Counted from the first letter of the stretch, positions 8,765 to 17,929 are shown. The stretch is 64,000 nucleotides of DNA from Ruminiclostridium hungatei (GCF_002051585.1 NZ_MZGX01000005.1:154663-218662), one strand, 5' to 3'. The notes: a model not told the origin generated them from the sequence alone. Numbers and translations: made by a program.

Positions 8765-9553
8765 ATGGAAAATATCGATATAGGGATTTTCGGAGGGTCT
8801 GGCCTTTATTCCTTTTCGGAGGATTTTGAGGAGAGGGAGCTGGATACTCCTTATGGGAAACCAAGTGGACCGGTTTCTATCGGAAATTGCGGAGGGGTTA
8901 AGGTCGCGTTCCTGCCAAGGCATGGAAAAGAGCATCATTTGCCCCCTCATTTGATTCCATATAGGGCCAACATTTATGCCATGAAGCAATTGGGAGTGAA
9001 AAAAATACTTGCTCCCACGGCTTCGGGAAGCCTGAAGGCAGAAATAAAACCCGGAGACTTTGTAATATGCGATCAATTTGTTGACAGGACAAGCGGCCGC
9101 AGGGACACCTTTTTTGAAGGGCCCGCGGTAAGACATATCAGTTCCGCCTATCCATACTGCCCGGAACTGAGAAAGCTTGCAGCAGAAATCGGAAGAAGCC
9201 AGGGCGTCACTATTCATGAGAAAGGGACTGTTGTGGTAATACAGGGCCCAAGGTTTTCAACGGTGGCAGAGAGCCGCTGGTATGGCAAAATGGGCTGGGA
9301 GGTTATAAACATGACCCAGTATCCTGAGTGCTATTTGGCCAGAGAGCTGGGTATATGCTATGTAAATATTTCGCTTATAACGGATTTTGACGCCGGACTT
9401 GAAGGAGATACCCGTATCAAGCCTGTTTCAGAACAGGAGGTTTTTAAGGTTTTCAATGAAAACAATGAGAAGGTTAAAACGCTGCTTTTTGAAATGATCA
9501 GGCAGATAGGTGCAAATGCCGGGGGTTTTGCCTGCGCCCATTGCGGACAATAA
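8765..9553 (+). CDS. mtnP: S-methyl-5'-thioadenosine phosphorylase
   Basis: A PNP/MTAP family enzyme of about 262 residues. It has the phosphate-binding start IGIFGGSGLY, PRHGKEHHLPPHLIPYRAN, LAPTASGSL, IQGPRFSTVAESR and INMTQYPE segments, all typical of MTAP. It cleaves methylthioadenosine to adenine and methylthioribose-1-phosphate. The ATG at 8765 sits about six bases after GGAGGTGGG; upstream in-frame starts at 8741 and 8762 are less well spaced. Placed at the end of a run containing radical SAM genes, it may salvage nucleoside by-products of SAM chemistry; related enzymes can also accept 5'-deoxyadenosine. It could equally be a housekeeping gene that happens to sit here. Confidence 0.9.
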   Translation: MENIDIGIFGGSGLYSFSEDFEERELDTPYGKPSGPVSIGNCGGVKVAFLPRHGKEHHLPPHLIPYRANIYAMKQLGVKKILAPTASGSLKAEIKPGDFVICDQFVDRTSGRRDTFFEGPAVRHISSAYPYCPELRKLAAEIGRSQGVTIHEKGTVVVIQGPRFSTVAESRWYGKMGWEVINMTQYPECYLARELGICYVNISLITDFDAGLEGDTRIKPVSEQEVFKVFNENNEKVKTLLFEMIRQIGANAGGFACAHCGQ

Positions 9554-9583
9554 ACCTCCAAAAGCCTGGCAAGGTATATGAAC

Positions 9584-9633
9584 AAAAAGAGAAGACACTC
9601 ACATGGCAAGCCTGTGAGTGTCTTCTCTTTTTT
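9584..9633. terminator. Rho-independent terminator after mtnP (bidirectional)
   Basis: A perfect hairpin: the arm AGAGAAGACACTCACA is matched by TGTGAGTGTCTTCTCT around a 9-base loop, flanked by A and T runs. It ends the plus-strand run from the left and, read on the other strand, can also end the convergent MATE gene. Confidence 0.9.
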
Positions 9634-9675
9634 ATTCTTATTATTCTTAAAAATATGGTCGGGCTTAGTTGCCGG

Positions 9676-11052
9676 TTAAACCGCTTTGTTAGCTCCTGAC
9701 GGTATTTTCAAGGTTTTAAGGTTTTTCACACTGAAAATGATTACTCCGGCCGCCGCCGCAATGAGATAGCTTATATCAATGGAAAGCCATATACCCTGTA
9801 TCTCCATGCCGGTATTCAGCAGGATATAGGAGAGCGGTATTCTGATAATCCAAAGGGTTGTAAGCGTTATGGTCATTGACAGCAGCGTTTTTCCGGAGCC
9901 GTTGAATATACCGTTGACAGCAAACATTATAAGCATGAATATATAGCCTATACCCAGGTATCTCAGGCAAACGGCACCGATATCCAGGACATCGGTCTCG
10001 TGAACAAAGGCCGAAAGAAGGATTTTTGGAATCAGGAGACACAGCAGGGTTATGACTACCGATAACAGCAGAGATATTATAATTCCCCATTTAAAGGCCT
10101 CCCTGACTCTTTCCGGCTTCTTTGCTCCAAGATTCTGACCGGTAAATGCCGCAGAGGCAGTTCCTATGGACATGGCAAATATATTGATGAGGGCATCCAC
10201 CCTTATTACTGCTCCGTAACCCGAGGCTGCGGCAGCTCCAAAGCCGTTTACGAAGGAGGACATGAAGCTTCCGCCTATGGCAGTGAGGGCCTGCTGCATG
10301 ATAGCAGGAAAACCTATTTTAAGGAGCAGTTTGGTCTGTACTTTATTCAGGTTCAATTTCTTGAAGCTTGGTGCCACAAGAGGATTTTTGGCCTTGACAT
10401 ATATCAGGCCTGCCAGCAAGGCTATGCCCTGGGAGATCAGCGATGCAAATGCGGCGCCGTTAAGTCCCATTTTAGGTACAGGCCCCAGGCCTATAATCAT
10501 TACCGGGTCAAGAATGGCGTTGAGTACTGCGGATAGAGCCATTAGGATCATTGGTGTTACCGTATCTCCCACTCCTCTTAAAATGGCTATGTTGAGAATG
10601 AAGAAATACAGCACCCAACAGCCGATTAACGACACTTTCAGGTAAAACGACGCGCTTTCAAAAATTACTTCCGGCGTATTCATAGCCTTCAGGATATAGT
10701 CGCTGAAAATAAAGGTAATTGCTGTTAAAACAGTATTCATTACAAGAGCGAGCCCATACGAGGCTCCAACCAGCTTTTCGATGGTATCGAAATTTTTGGC
10801 ACCGAAATTCTGTGCTATGAGTATTGTTGATGCCATAGTAGCACCAAAAGCCACCGCTATAAGTATGTACGTAATTACAAAACTTACTGCTGTGGCTCCT
10901 ACGGCAGTCTCACCAAGCAGGTTACCTACCCAGACGGTATTAATGATACTGTAACCTGTGTAAAGGAAGTAGCCGATAAATGTCGGAATAGCGAAATTTA
11001 TTAGACGCTTTGGGACACTGCCTGTGGTTAAATCGTTTCCTGTCTTTCCCAT
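9676..11052 (-). CDS. MATE-family multidrug efflux transporter
   Basis: A 458-residue protein with about 12 membrane segments in two MATE repeats. The N-terminal part contains VPKRLINFAIPTFIGYFLYTGY and the NTVWVGNLLGE segment; IAQNFGAK and its second-half equivalent TGQNLGAKKPERV are the duplicated MATE hallmarks. It would export cationic or amphipathic compounds in exchange for H+ or Na+. The start at 11052 (MGKTGND) is preferred because AAGGAGA lies 7 bases upstream; a longer frame reaching 11136 has no better site. It is divergent from the operon starting at 11770 and convergent with the NRPS region, so it is a candidate exporter and self-protection gene for either product. Confidence 0.92.
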   Translation of the reverse strand: MGKTGNDLTTGSVPKRLINFAIPTFIGYFLYTGYSIINTVWVGNLLGETAVGATAVSFVITYILIAVAFGATMASTILIAQNFGAKNFDTIEKLVGASYGLALVMNTVLTAITFIFSDYILKAMNTPEVIFESASFYLKVSLIGCWVLYFFILNIAILRGVGDTVTPMILMALSAVLNAILDPVMIIGLGPVPKMGLNGAAFASLISQGIALLAGLIYVKAKNPLVAPSFKKLNLNKVQTKLLLKIGFPAIMQQALTAIGGSFMSSFVNGFGAAAASGYGAVIRVDALINIFAMSIGTASAAFTGQNLGAKKPERVREAFKWGIIISLLLSVVITLLCLLIPKILLSAFVHETDVLDIGAVCLRYLGIGYIFMLIMFAVNGIFNGSGKTLLSMTITLTTLWIIRIPLSYILLNTGMEIQGIWLSIDISYLIAAAAGVIIFSVKNLKTLKIPSGANKAV

Positions 11053-11136
11053 TGATATTCTCCTTTTCATCATGATAATGCTGCACTTGTCATTTACAGT
11101 TAGGCTGAAATTGAGATAACAGCTAATTTTATTCAA

Positions 11137-11166
11137 TTTATAGATTAAAGCTAGATGTCATGACAA
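11137..11166 (-). promoter_or_regulatory. Candidate promoter of the MATE gene
   Basis: On the minus strand TTGTCA and TATAAA are separated by 18 bases, about 85 bases upstream of the chosen MATE start. Both boxes are one step from consensus. The spacing is at the wide end, so the call is tentative. Confidence 0.4.
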
Positions 11167-11769
11167 CTTTAAATAGTTACACCTAAACGAAATTTCACTA
11201 TATTAAATGCATTAGCTATTTTATAACAGGGACATTATTAATGTCAACAAGAAATATACATATATTCAATATATTATATAATAAACCATAATATGTAATT
11301 TAAGCGGTGCATGTGTGGTTATGCGGGCTTTTCAGGCGGTTTCCACATTGTTTCTCAAAATTATAATACAGATTTCAATATAAGAAATGAAAATTTTGTA
11401 GATAGAGAAAAAAATATTATTTTGTAAAATTTGTATTAAATAATTGACAAATTATTATTGACAATATGGTAAACAAATGATAAAGTTGTAAAAAAATCAA
11501 TAATGGTAAAAATATGACAATAATGTGCCAAAATGGATAAAAGTATCAGGTATGAATTATGCTGTCCTATGTCACCCGCTTTGCTTTATAAGCGGTTGCC
11601 CTCAGACGGTTGATTTATAGCTGATTAATCATTTTTCGTGATGATTTGCTTTTTATCACATAACCTAAACCCTGACAGCCTGGGTCGCTGCATAATCAAA
11701 TTTGTTACAAAACCTGCTTCAATTATATCTTTTAAGCTAGGACTATTATTAGTAATGAGGTGATGGTAT
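11167..11769. other. AT-rich intergenic region and leader upstream of the large operon
   Basis: About 600 bases without a convincing gene. The first half is very AT-rich. From 11570 onward GC rises and several small hairpins appear, for example CCGCTT...AAGCGG near 11577-11594 and AATCA...TGATGATT near 11627-11647. I could not match it to a known riboswitch or T-box. If the promoter at 11458 is used, the operon has a leader of roughly 275 bases that could carry regulation. Confidence 0.5.
11458..11486 (+). promoter_or_regulatory. Candidate promoter of the 11770-31338 operon
   Basis: TTGACA at 11458-11463, a 17-base spacer and TAAAGT at 11481-11486. The -35 box is perfect and the -10 box weak, as would fit a regulated promoter. 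A second TTGACA lies at 11444. No other promoter of this quality was seen in front of the operon. Confidence 0.4.
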
Positions 11770-13026
11770 ATGTATAACATTGTAGAAAATCTGAGGCAAG
11801 CAGTGGATTACTGCAGAAACAACTCAGAGTTTTACAGGAAGGTGTATAAAAATCAGGAGAGCACCGGGTTTGATTCCATTGAAGAGTTTGAGAAACTGCC
11901 CTTTACCGGAAAGAATGATTTAAAGAGATTTTATCCCTATGGATTTATGGGCTGCAGCCTTGAGCAGGTCACAGGCTATTATGAGACAACAGGTGATAAG
12001 GCCGATTTAAACAGAAGCAGCAGGTGTTCTTCCCTGTTTACAAGAGATGACCTTGAAAGAGACCTTATCAGAAGGGCATCGGGTTCAATGGATTTCAACA
12101 GCAGGGATGTGGTGTTCAATTCCCTGTCGTATGCTTATTCCTGTGCAGCCATGAGTTTTCATAATGCGGCTTTGAGACAGGGTGCAATGGTTGTCTCCGC
12201 CGACAATGAAAGCAAGCTCAGCAATTATAGAAAGCAAGTAGATATTCTGACAAGAATAAATCCAACTGTAATTATTACAGCATATCCGTTTATCATTTCA
12301 ACAATACTCCAGATTATGGGGGAATCCACAGAAAAACTCACAAATTTGAGAGCAATACAATTATCAGGTATGCCCCATTCTCCAAATGGTATGAAAAAAA
12401 TATCCCGGATATTTAATGGTGTTCCTGTTTACAACACTTATGACATGGTAGAATTCGGAGCTGTTTCAACAGTTTCCACCGACGGGGCCGGCCGCATATT
12501 TGACGATTTCTATGTGGAGGTTATAAATCCCAAGACCATGGAAGTGATTAAAGAGGATGGTATAGGAGGGGAAATAGTCATCACATCCCTGAACCGGCAA
12601 GGCTCTCCCTTGATAAGATATAAAACCGGGGATATAGGCAGGCTGTACAGAAACGGTGAAACTCCCTATCTGCAGGTGCTGGGGCGTTTCAAGGATCTGG
12701 TGGAGTTCAAGGAAATAAACCGCCGGTTCACCCTTTATAATTTTGAAGATGTCTTCTACAGGCATGAAGCTGTAAAAGGGATGTACAAGCCAAGATTTGT
12801 GGAGGACAAATTGACCTTTGCAATTGATACCGACGCTGATAATAAGGAAGAGGTATCAAAGGAAATCCAAAAAATGATAAAAAATGAACTGGAAATTGAT
12901 GTGGAGATAGAGGCTGTTAATACAGGTATGTCCAGAAGGGAATTTTTAATGGATAGCGGTTCGGATTCAGTAAAAAGCCTTCAGACTATAGAAAACAAAA
13001 AAAATGAATGGCTGATTACATATTAA
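11770..13026 (+). CDS. Adenylate-forming (phenylacetate-CoA ligase-like) protein with degraded P-loop
   Basis: A 418-residue protein of the PaaK branch of the ANL superfamily, first gene of the operon. The fold is recognisable: YRKVYKNQ and EEFEKLPFTGKNDLKR at the N-terminus, SPLIRYKTGDIGR near residue 280 and LQVLGRFKDLVEF after it. The adenylation loop, normally TSGTTG, reads ETTGDKADLN here, so the Gly/Thr phosphate-binding motif is lost. It is paralogous to the next gene (shared TSSL/CSSLF...DLERD segment). It may bind an acyl substrate without adenylating it, or act as a non-catalytic partner of the next protein. ATG start behind AATGAGGTGATGG. Confidence 0.8.
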   Translation: MYNIVENLRQAVDYCRNNSEFYRKVYKNQESTGFDSIEEFEKLPFTGKNDLKRFYPYGFMGCSLEQVTGYYETTGDKADLNRSSRCSSLFTRDDLERDLIRRASGSMDFNSRDVVFNSLSYAYSCAAMSFHNAALRQGAMVVSADNESKLSNYRKQVDILTRINPTVIITAYPFIISTILQIMGESTEKLTNLRAIQLSGMPHSPNGMKKISRIFNGVPVYNTYDMVEFGAVSTVSTDGAGRIFDDFYVEVINPKTMEVIKEDGIGGEIVITSLNRQGSPLIRYKTGDIGRLYRNGETPYLQVLGRFKDLVEFKEINRRFTLYNFEDVFYRHEAVKGMYKPRFVEDKLTFAIDTDADNKEEVSKEIQKMIKNELEIDVEIEAVNTGMSRREFLMDSGSDSVKSLQTIENKKNEWLITY

Positions 13027-13058
13027 GGCACAAAACAAAAAGGACGTGAGGTATTCGT

Positions 13059-14378
13059 ATGAAAAACATGATTGATTATTTTGAGACACAAAGGGAAGTA
13101 TTGAGCAGCAGAATCGTTGATTTGGGAAACGGCTCCGCATTTTACAAAAGGCTGTTGAGGCGTACTGTGAAGAAAATAGAGTCAGGAGAACAAATTGACT
13201 TTGCATTTTATAACGAAATTCCCCGAACCACCAAGGATGACTTGAAAAGGAATCACCCCTTCGGATTGCTTAAAGCTGATAAATCCGAAATACGGGGATA
13301 TTTTGAATCCAGCGGCACCACCGATGAATCCATCGGAAGCAGCAAGACCTCTTCCCTTAGAACAGGAAAGGACCTGGAAAGGGATTACATAAGAAGGATT
13401 CCGGAATGGATGACCGGTGTTGAAAAGGGTGATTTTGCGGTTATACACCTCCCATATGCATTGACAAGTTCAGGTGTGGCTTTCCATGATGCATTGAGCA
13501 AACTGGGAATTGTACCTGTGGCTCTGGACCAGGGACATTCCTTCAGCAGCTATACAAGGGTATACGATCTTTTAAAGACCCTGGAGGCAAAGGTTCTTGT
13601 CTGTTCCAACCCGTTGCTTTTAAGAGATATCATTCTCTATGAGCAAAAGGAGGATTTGTTCAAGCTTCCTTCATTACAATACATATTAATGGTGGGAACC
13701 GCTTTCTCAGAGAAGAGCCGCAAGCTGATAGAGGAACGGTCCGGCAAAAAGGTGGGACTGTTTTATGGAATGAGTGAATTCGGTGCCATAGGTGTTCCAT
13801 GCTCCAAGGGACATGTGCACATTCATCCGGACTTCTTTATTGAGATACTTAACCCCAACAATACCGAGGAGCATTACAGCCAAAGCTCATTGGGCGGAGA
13901 AATGGTCCTGACGGATTTAAAATCTGAAGGAACTCCATTTTTGAAATACAGAACCGGTGATGCCGGAAGAATATACTTTGAGGAATGCGGCTGTGAAATG
14001 AGTACTCCACGCATTGAGGTTTTCGGAAGACTTAAGGATGTTATCAAGGATAATGACAGATTGCTGTTCCCCACAGATTTCCAGGACCTGCTTGCCGGTC
14101 TTGAATACACCTCGCCCATACATAAACTGGTTGCCAAGGGTGAAGAGGAGATATTGCTGGAATTGCATATCCAGCAGTCCACCGAATCCAAAGAAGAGCT
14201 GGATATTATCGAGGATAGGATAAAGAGCTTAACAAATATTCCCATATCTATAATAACCTATAAATTCGGAGAGCTGTTTGAGGACATCTACAATCAGGGT
14301 TTCTACAGGACCACTCAAAAGGTCAAGACAATGTCATTTCATGATGAGAGGAAAGGCGAATGGATAATTACTTATTAA
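13059..14378 (+). CDS. Adenylate-forming enzyme (phenylacetate-CoA ligase-like)
   Basis: A 439-residue PaaK-like ANL enzyme. The phosphate loop FESSGTTDES near residue 87 keeps SSGTT. The motifs FYGMSEFGAIG, TPFLKYRTGDAGR and IEVFGRLKDVI are present in family order. Such enzymes activate a carboxylic acid as the acyl-AMP and then form a thioester with CoA or a carrier. The substrate is unknown; an aryl, cyclohexenyl or other short acid would fit the family. It is the closest relative of the preceding gene. Its last 19 bases overlap the next gene, so translation is probably coupled. Confidence 0.85.
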   Translation: MKNMIDYFETQREVLSSRIVDLGNGSAFYKRLLRRTVKKIESGEQIDFAFYNEIPRTTKDDLKRNHPFGLLKADKSEIRGYFESSGTTDESIGSSKTSSLRTGKDLERDYIRRIPEWMTGVEKGDFAVIHLPYALTSSGVAFHDALSKLGIVPVALDQGHSFSSYTRVYDLLKTLEAKVLVCSNPLLLRDIILYEQKEDLFKLPSLQYILMVGTAFSEKSRKLIEERSGKKVGLFYGMSEFGAIGVPCSKGHVHIHPDFFIEILNPNNTEEHYSQSSLGGEMVLTDLKSEGTPFLKYRTGDAGRIYFEECGCEMSTPRIEVFGRLKDVIKDNDRLLFPTDFQDLLAGLEYTSPIHKLVAKGEEEILLELHIQQSTESKEELDIIEDRIKSLTNIPISIITYKFGELFEDIYNQGFYRTTQKVKTMSFHDERKGEWIITY

Positions 14379-15523
14379 ATCAGATCAATGAAACCTTTAT
14401 AGAGAACTGGAATAATCATTTCTCAACCCACATCAAGACCAAAGCTGAAATGATAGAGCAGTTGAGAAGGCAGCCTCCGACCCGCAAGATTGACAGGGAG
14501 CTTAAACTATCCAGCAAAGGGAACCTGTGCTTTTTTACCAGCGGCACCAGCGGCCAGGAGACCTTCTTCCAGATGAATCCGGAAACCCTGTTTGGAAAAT
14601 TTGCCGTTGGGCTGGGACAGATGTATGAGGAATTGTTCAATGTGAGCAATCACAATATCGCATCTGCAATACTGGCTTTTCCCATGGATGGCAGCCCTCT
14701 CGGACTGAAGCACCTGTTTGCGTTGCTGGAGCTGGGTGTGGATGTCTATCCGGGCGGAAACAGAAATCTTGATTTTACACCCCAACAGGTAGTAAACCTG
14801 GTACATAAAAAGGAAATTGAAATGCTGGTCTCCAGACCTCTGGAGGTAGGGGTATACGGGAGGCTTGCAAAAAAGTGGAATCTGGATACGAGCTCGGTAA
14901 TGGCTATTTTGATGACCGGGGAGGTAATAGGAAAAAGGCGGCTCAAAATGCTGGGTGAATACTTTCCAAATGCTGAAATCAAGTCAGTATACGGACTCAC
15001 GGAAATTAATGCGGGATTGTTTGCCTGTGAGTGCGGAAACTACCACTTCAGAACAAACGGTCAAACTGTAGTGGATCTGGAGCAGAGAGACAACAGCATA
15101 TACAGCAGCATATATTTCACCATAATCCGGCCGGAACTGAGCGTCATAAGATATAACACAAGAGATGTGGGGCATATAGTGGAAAACTGCCCCTGTTCTC
15201 AGGGCGGACATGCATTATGTGTCAAAGGCCGGGATTCCGATGAAATTGCCCGGGATTTCTTCATTCTGGATTTTTCGGAGAGGCTGTATGAGTATGGCTA
15301 TGAGCACAATGTTTTCGGTGATATAACCCAGGACGGAAAGTATCACCTCATAGTCAAAAGCATGGAGCTGATAGAGGAAAAAGTTCTGGACCAGTTGAAA
15401 GCCGAGCTTCCCAATGTTGTCATATCCAATTACCTGTTTGGGAATGAGGACAACTATATACCTAAAACAAAAAGCTGTACACTGCATAGAGGAGTTGAAA
15501 AATATGAGGTTCCCAATTATTGA
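14360..15523 (+). CDS. Adenylate-forming enzyme, shorter PaaK-like paralogue
   Basis: A 387-residue ANL protein. The phosphate loop is FFTSGTSGQETF near residue 58. VYGLTEINAG, IRYNTRDVGHI (in place of YxTGD) and a short C-terminal domain follow. The cysteines in ENCPCSQGGHALCVKGRD resemble the Zn/Cys-rich insert seen in several PaaK-like ligases. It is about 50-80 residues shorter than its neighbours, with a reduced N-terminus. ATG 14360 is supported by GAGGAAAGG directly upstream and by the overlap with the preceding gene. It overlaps the next gene by 20 bases. Confidence 0.8.
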   Translation: MDNYLLNQINETFIENWNNHFSTHIKTKAEMIEQLRRQPPTRKIDRELKLSSKGNLCFFTSGTSGQETFFQMNPETLFGKFAVGLGQMYEELFNVSNHNIASAILAFPMDGSPLGLKHLFALLELGVDVYPGGNRNLDFTPQQVVNLVHKKEIEMLVSRPLEVGVYGRLAKKWNLDTSSVMAILMTGEVIGKRRLKMLGEYFPNAEIKSVYGLTEINAGLFACECGNYHFRTNGQTVVDLEQRDNSIYSSIYFTIIRPELSVIRYNTRDVGHIVENCPCSQGGHALCVKGRDSDEIARDFFILDFSERLYEYGYEHNVFGDITQDGKYHLIVKSMELIEEKVLDQLKAELPNVVISNYLFGNEDNYIPKTKSCTLHRGVEKYEVPNY

Positions 15524-16277
15524 TTTTCACGCACATGTACCTTCACCGGAAATGTTTCTGGAGTATAAGCAGATCAAAGCGGACATCCCGATGGAAAAGG
15601 CAGTGCTGGTTTCGGGCAACATGCTGAATCCGGGACAACTGGGGGATTTTCTCAGAGGCTCCATACCACTGAACAGTGAAATGCCCAATAATGATTATTT
15701 ATTGGACATCATCAGGGAATATCCCGAGGAATACCTGGCCCTGTTTACCGTCGACCCCAACTACCATATTGAGGAAGACCTGGTGCAGGCGCTGGAAGAC
15801 GGATTTATGGGGGTCAAAATAAATACTATTGTACATAAGGTGGATTTTTACGACAAAAATCTCATAAGCCTGTTGACTTCCATTGAGCATACCGGTTGTC
15901 CCGTATATACACATATTACACTGAATCCCCAATCCAGCATTGAAGCTATGGTAGCCCTGGCCAGAAAATTTAAAAAGCTTAATTTCATTATAGGGCATAT
16001 GGGCTTTTCCACATCTGACTTTGCAGCCATAACCGCCGCCGGGACAAATGAAAATGTTTATCTGGAAACCTCCATAGGCAGCCGGCTGGCATTTAAGGAA
16101 GTCCAGAAAAGGGGCCTGGTAAGCAAGCTTCTGTTTGGGAGCGAATTCCCCACACATGATCCCCAGATAGAGCTGGAGAAATTGAAATTGGTTTTTGACC
16201 CTTCGGAAATTGAAGCAATATGCTATAAAAACTCAGAAGCGCTGCTTTCATGGAAAAGACAAGGAGTGATAATATGA
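15504..16277 (+). CDS. Amidohydrolase-family (TIM-barrel) metal-dependent hydrolase or decarboxylase
   Basis: A 257-residue amidohydrolase of the ACMSD/resorcylate-decarboxylase-like branch. The metal motif HxH is His9 and His11 in DFHAHVP. A further metal-site His lies in IIGHMGF. The C-terminal motif normally written GSDFP reads FGSEFP, so the expected catalytic Asp appears as Glu. Members hydrolyse C-N or C-O bonds or decarboxylate aromatic acids. The ATG at 15504 follows GAGGAGTTG and was chosen over an upstream in-frame start inside the previous gene. Its stop overlaps the next start (ATGA), indicating coupling. Confidence 0.8.
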   Translation: MRFPIIDFHAHVPSPEMFLEYKQIKADIPMEKAVLVSGNMLNPGQLGDFLRGSIPLNSEMPNNDYLLDIIREYPEEYLALFTVDPNYHIEEDLVQALEDGFMGVKINTIVHKVDFYDKNLISLLTSIEHTGCPVYTHITLNPQSSIEAMVALARKFKKLNFIIGHMGFSTSDFAAITAAGTNENVYLETSIGSRLAFKEVQKRGLVSKLLFGSEFPTHDPQIELEKLKLVFDPSEIEAICYKNSEALLSWKRQGVII

Positions 16278-17077
16278 AGTTCGATTTGAGCAAAGCAAAT
16301 TACCGTATAGAGGGAAGCGGTCTGCCGCTGTATCTCATAGGCGGGCAGTTTATGACCATAAAGGGCTGGCAGCCCACAATAGAGGACCTGAAAAGATTTT
16401 ACAAGGTAATTGTTCTGGAATATCCAAATCAAGGAGAATCTGAAGTAAATCTGGAGTTCGACAACCTCAGGCTGTACTCTGAGTATTCAAGGGATTTTCT
16501 GGAGGCTATTGATGTTGACCCTCAGGAGACGGTGTGTTTTGGACTGTCCTTCGGGGCAAACATAATAAAGTCCATGACCTTTGACCTGGGACTGAAATTC
16601 AAGGCCGCCATACTGGCAGGAGTGTCCTCATACAAAATAAAGGATTACATAGTCGAAAACTATAAGCTCTGGATAGACATAATCAGAACCGGAGAGCTTG
16701 AAATACTGTCAAAGGTTATAAATCTTAAGCTTTTGTCACCTACCTTTGTTGCAAAGAGTGCCGGATTTTTGGATTTTGCCGCAAAGCAGATGAAGGAAGG
16801 CTATGAGAACAAAAAGGAGGCCCTGATCTGCCTGCTGCAGGCAACCATCAACTATCTCAATGAAATTGATGCAAATGCGGACAAAAACTTTCCTTATGAT
16901 GTGTATTTTATTGGAGCAAAAAGCGATCCCATGATGCCCATAAATTATGTCCGCGAATATGCCGAGCAGCAAAATTCCAAACTCTATGAGCTTGAAGGCG
17001 GCCACATTATGACAATGGAGCATCCCTTTGAGCTTATAAGCATAATTGAGGACATTGTGTCCAAATATGACATTTAA
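16274..17077 (+). CDS. Alpha/beta hydrolase 1 of 3
   Basis: A 267-residue alpha/beta hydrolase. The nucleophile elbow is GLSFGA with Ser92; the acid is probably Asp in GAKSDPMMP and the base His244 in GGHIMTMEHP. It has LEYPNQGES where most family members have a D-x-R-G-x-G-x-S motif. This PNQG signature is shared by the two following genes, marking a local family made by triplication. Possible roles are thioesterase, C-C hydrolase, acyltransferase or cyclase. The ATG at 16274 overlaps the previous stop (ATGA) and has AAGGAG upstream. Confidence 0.85.
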   Translation: MKFDLSKANYRIEGSGLPLYLIGGQFMTIKGWQPTIEDLKRFYKVIVLEYPNQGESEVNLEFDNLRLYSEYSRDFLEAIDVDPQETVCFGLSFGANIIKSMTFDLGLKFKAAILAGVSSYKIKDYIVENYKLWIDIIRTGELEILSKVINLKLLSPTFVAKSAGFLDFAAKQMKEGYENKKEALICLLQATINYLNEIDANADKNFPYDVYFIGAKSDPMMPINYVREYAEQQNSKLYELEGGHIMTMEHPFELISIIEDIVSKYDI

Positions 17078-17110
17078 CATCATTTGTTTTATAGAAAAGG
17101 ATATAAAGAT

Positions 17111-17911
17111 ATGGTCGTACTGGAGAAGCCAAACTACATAATTGAGGGTGAAGGCCAGCCGGTATTTCTGCTGAATGGCCAGTTTATGCCCATAAGCACC
17201 TGGGAGGATATCATAGAGGACTTGAAAAGATGGTATAAGGTGATAGCGCTGGAGTTTCCAAACCAGGGCTCATCTCCTACATACGGCAGCTATGTATCCA
17301 TGATGGACTATTGTAAATACTTTTTGGAGTTTATTGATTATATAGGTATTCCGGCAGATCAACTGATAGTTTTCGGATTATCCTTTGGTGCCAACATTAT
17401 CAGGATGCTGTCGTTAAAGATGAAGGTAAAATTCAAGGCCATAATAATAGGCGGAGTAAATCCCATATACAGGAAGGCAGCCAGTGTTTATTCCGAATAC
17501 AGGGAGATATATTCCCTCATAGAAAGCAGAAGGATTGAAAAGTTCGCCAGGGAATACTATTCCTCTGTTTTCTCGGATACTTTCATCGGTGAAAGGGATG
17601 GAATAATTGAAGTATCCGCCAGAAAGCTCAGAGAAAATTATGAGCACAGGCCGGAAGCCCTTATTGCACTCATAAAGGCCTCGGAAAGCTTTTATCCCAA
17701 TATGCACGGCCTGGAGGAAAGGTATCCCTGTGATACATATGTAATTGCAGGGACGCAGGATCATTACGTGGACCACTCCCTGGCAAAACATTACGCGGAA
17801 ATCATCAATGCCGGTTTCTATGAAATAGATGCGGGGCATGCCTTCACCGTAGAAAACAACTTTGAATTTATGAGCATTTTACATGGCATCCTGCAAAAAT
17901 ACGATAATTGA
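17111..17911 (+). CDS. Alpha/beta hydrolase 2 of 3
   Basis: A 266-residue paralogue of the preceding hydrolase. The elbow GLSFGANIIR places the nucleophile at Ser91, and the catalytic His is His243 in AGHAFTVE. GTQDHYVDH supplies the likely Asp. It shares LEFPNQGSS and the KFKAIIIGGVNP strand with hydrolase 3. ATG 17111 follows AAAAGGATATAAAG; an upstream TTG in frame (17084) is less likely. All triad residues seem intact, so the three copies may act on different intermediates or have split functions. Confidence 0.85.
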   Translation: MVVLEKPNYIIEGEGQPVFLLNGQFMPISTWEDIIEDLKRWYKVIALEFPNQGSSPTYGSYVSMMDYCKYFLEFIDYIGIPADQLIVFGLSFGANIIRMLSLKMKVKFKAIIIGGVNPIYRKAASVYSEYREIYSLIESRRIEKFAREYYSSVFSDTFIGERDGIIEVSARKLRENYEHRPEALIALIKASESFYPNMHGLEERYPCDTYVIAGTQDHYVDHSLAKHYAEIINAGFYEIDAGHAFTVENNFEFMSILHGILQKYDN

Positions 17912-17929
17912 TTATAAGGTGGAAAGAGT

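Noticed and set aside
11570..11769. Known riboswitch or T-box in the leader of the large operon
   Set aside because: Small hairpins are present, but no conserved riboswitch core or T-box sequence was recognised.
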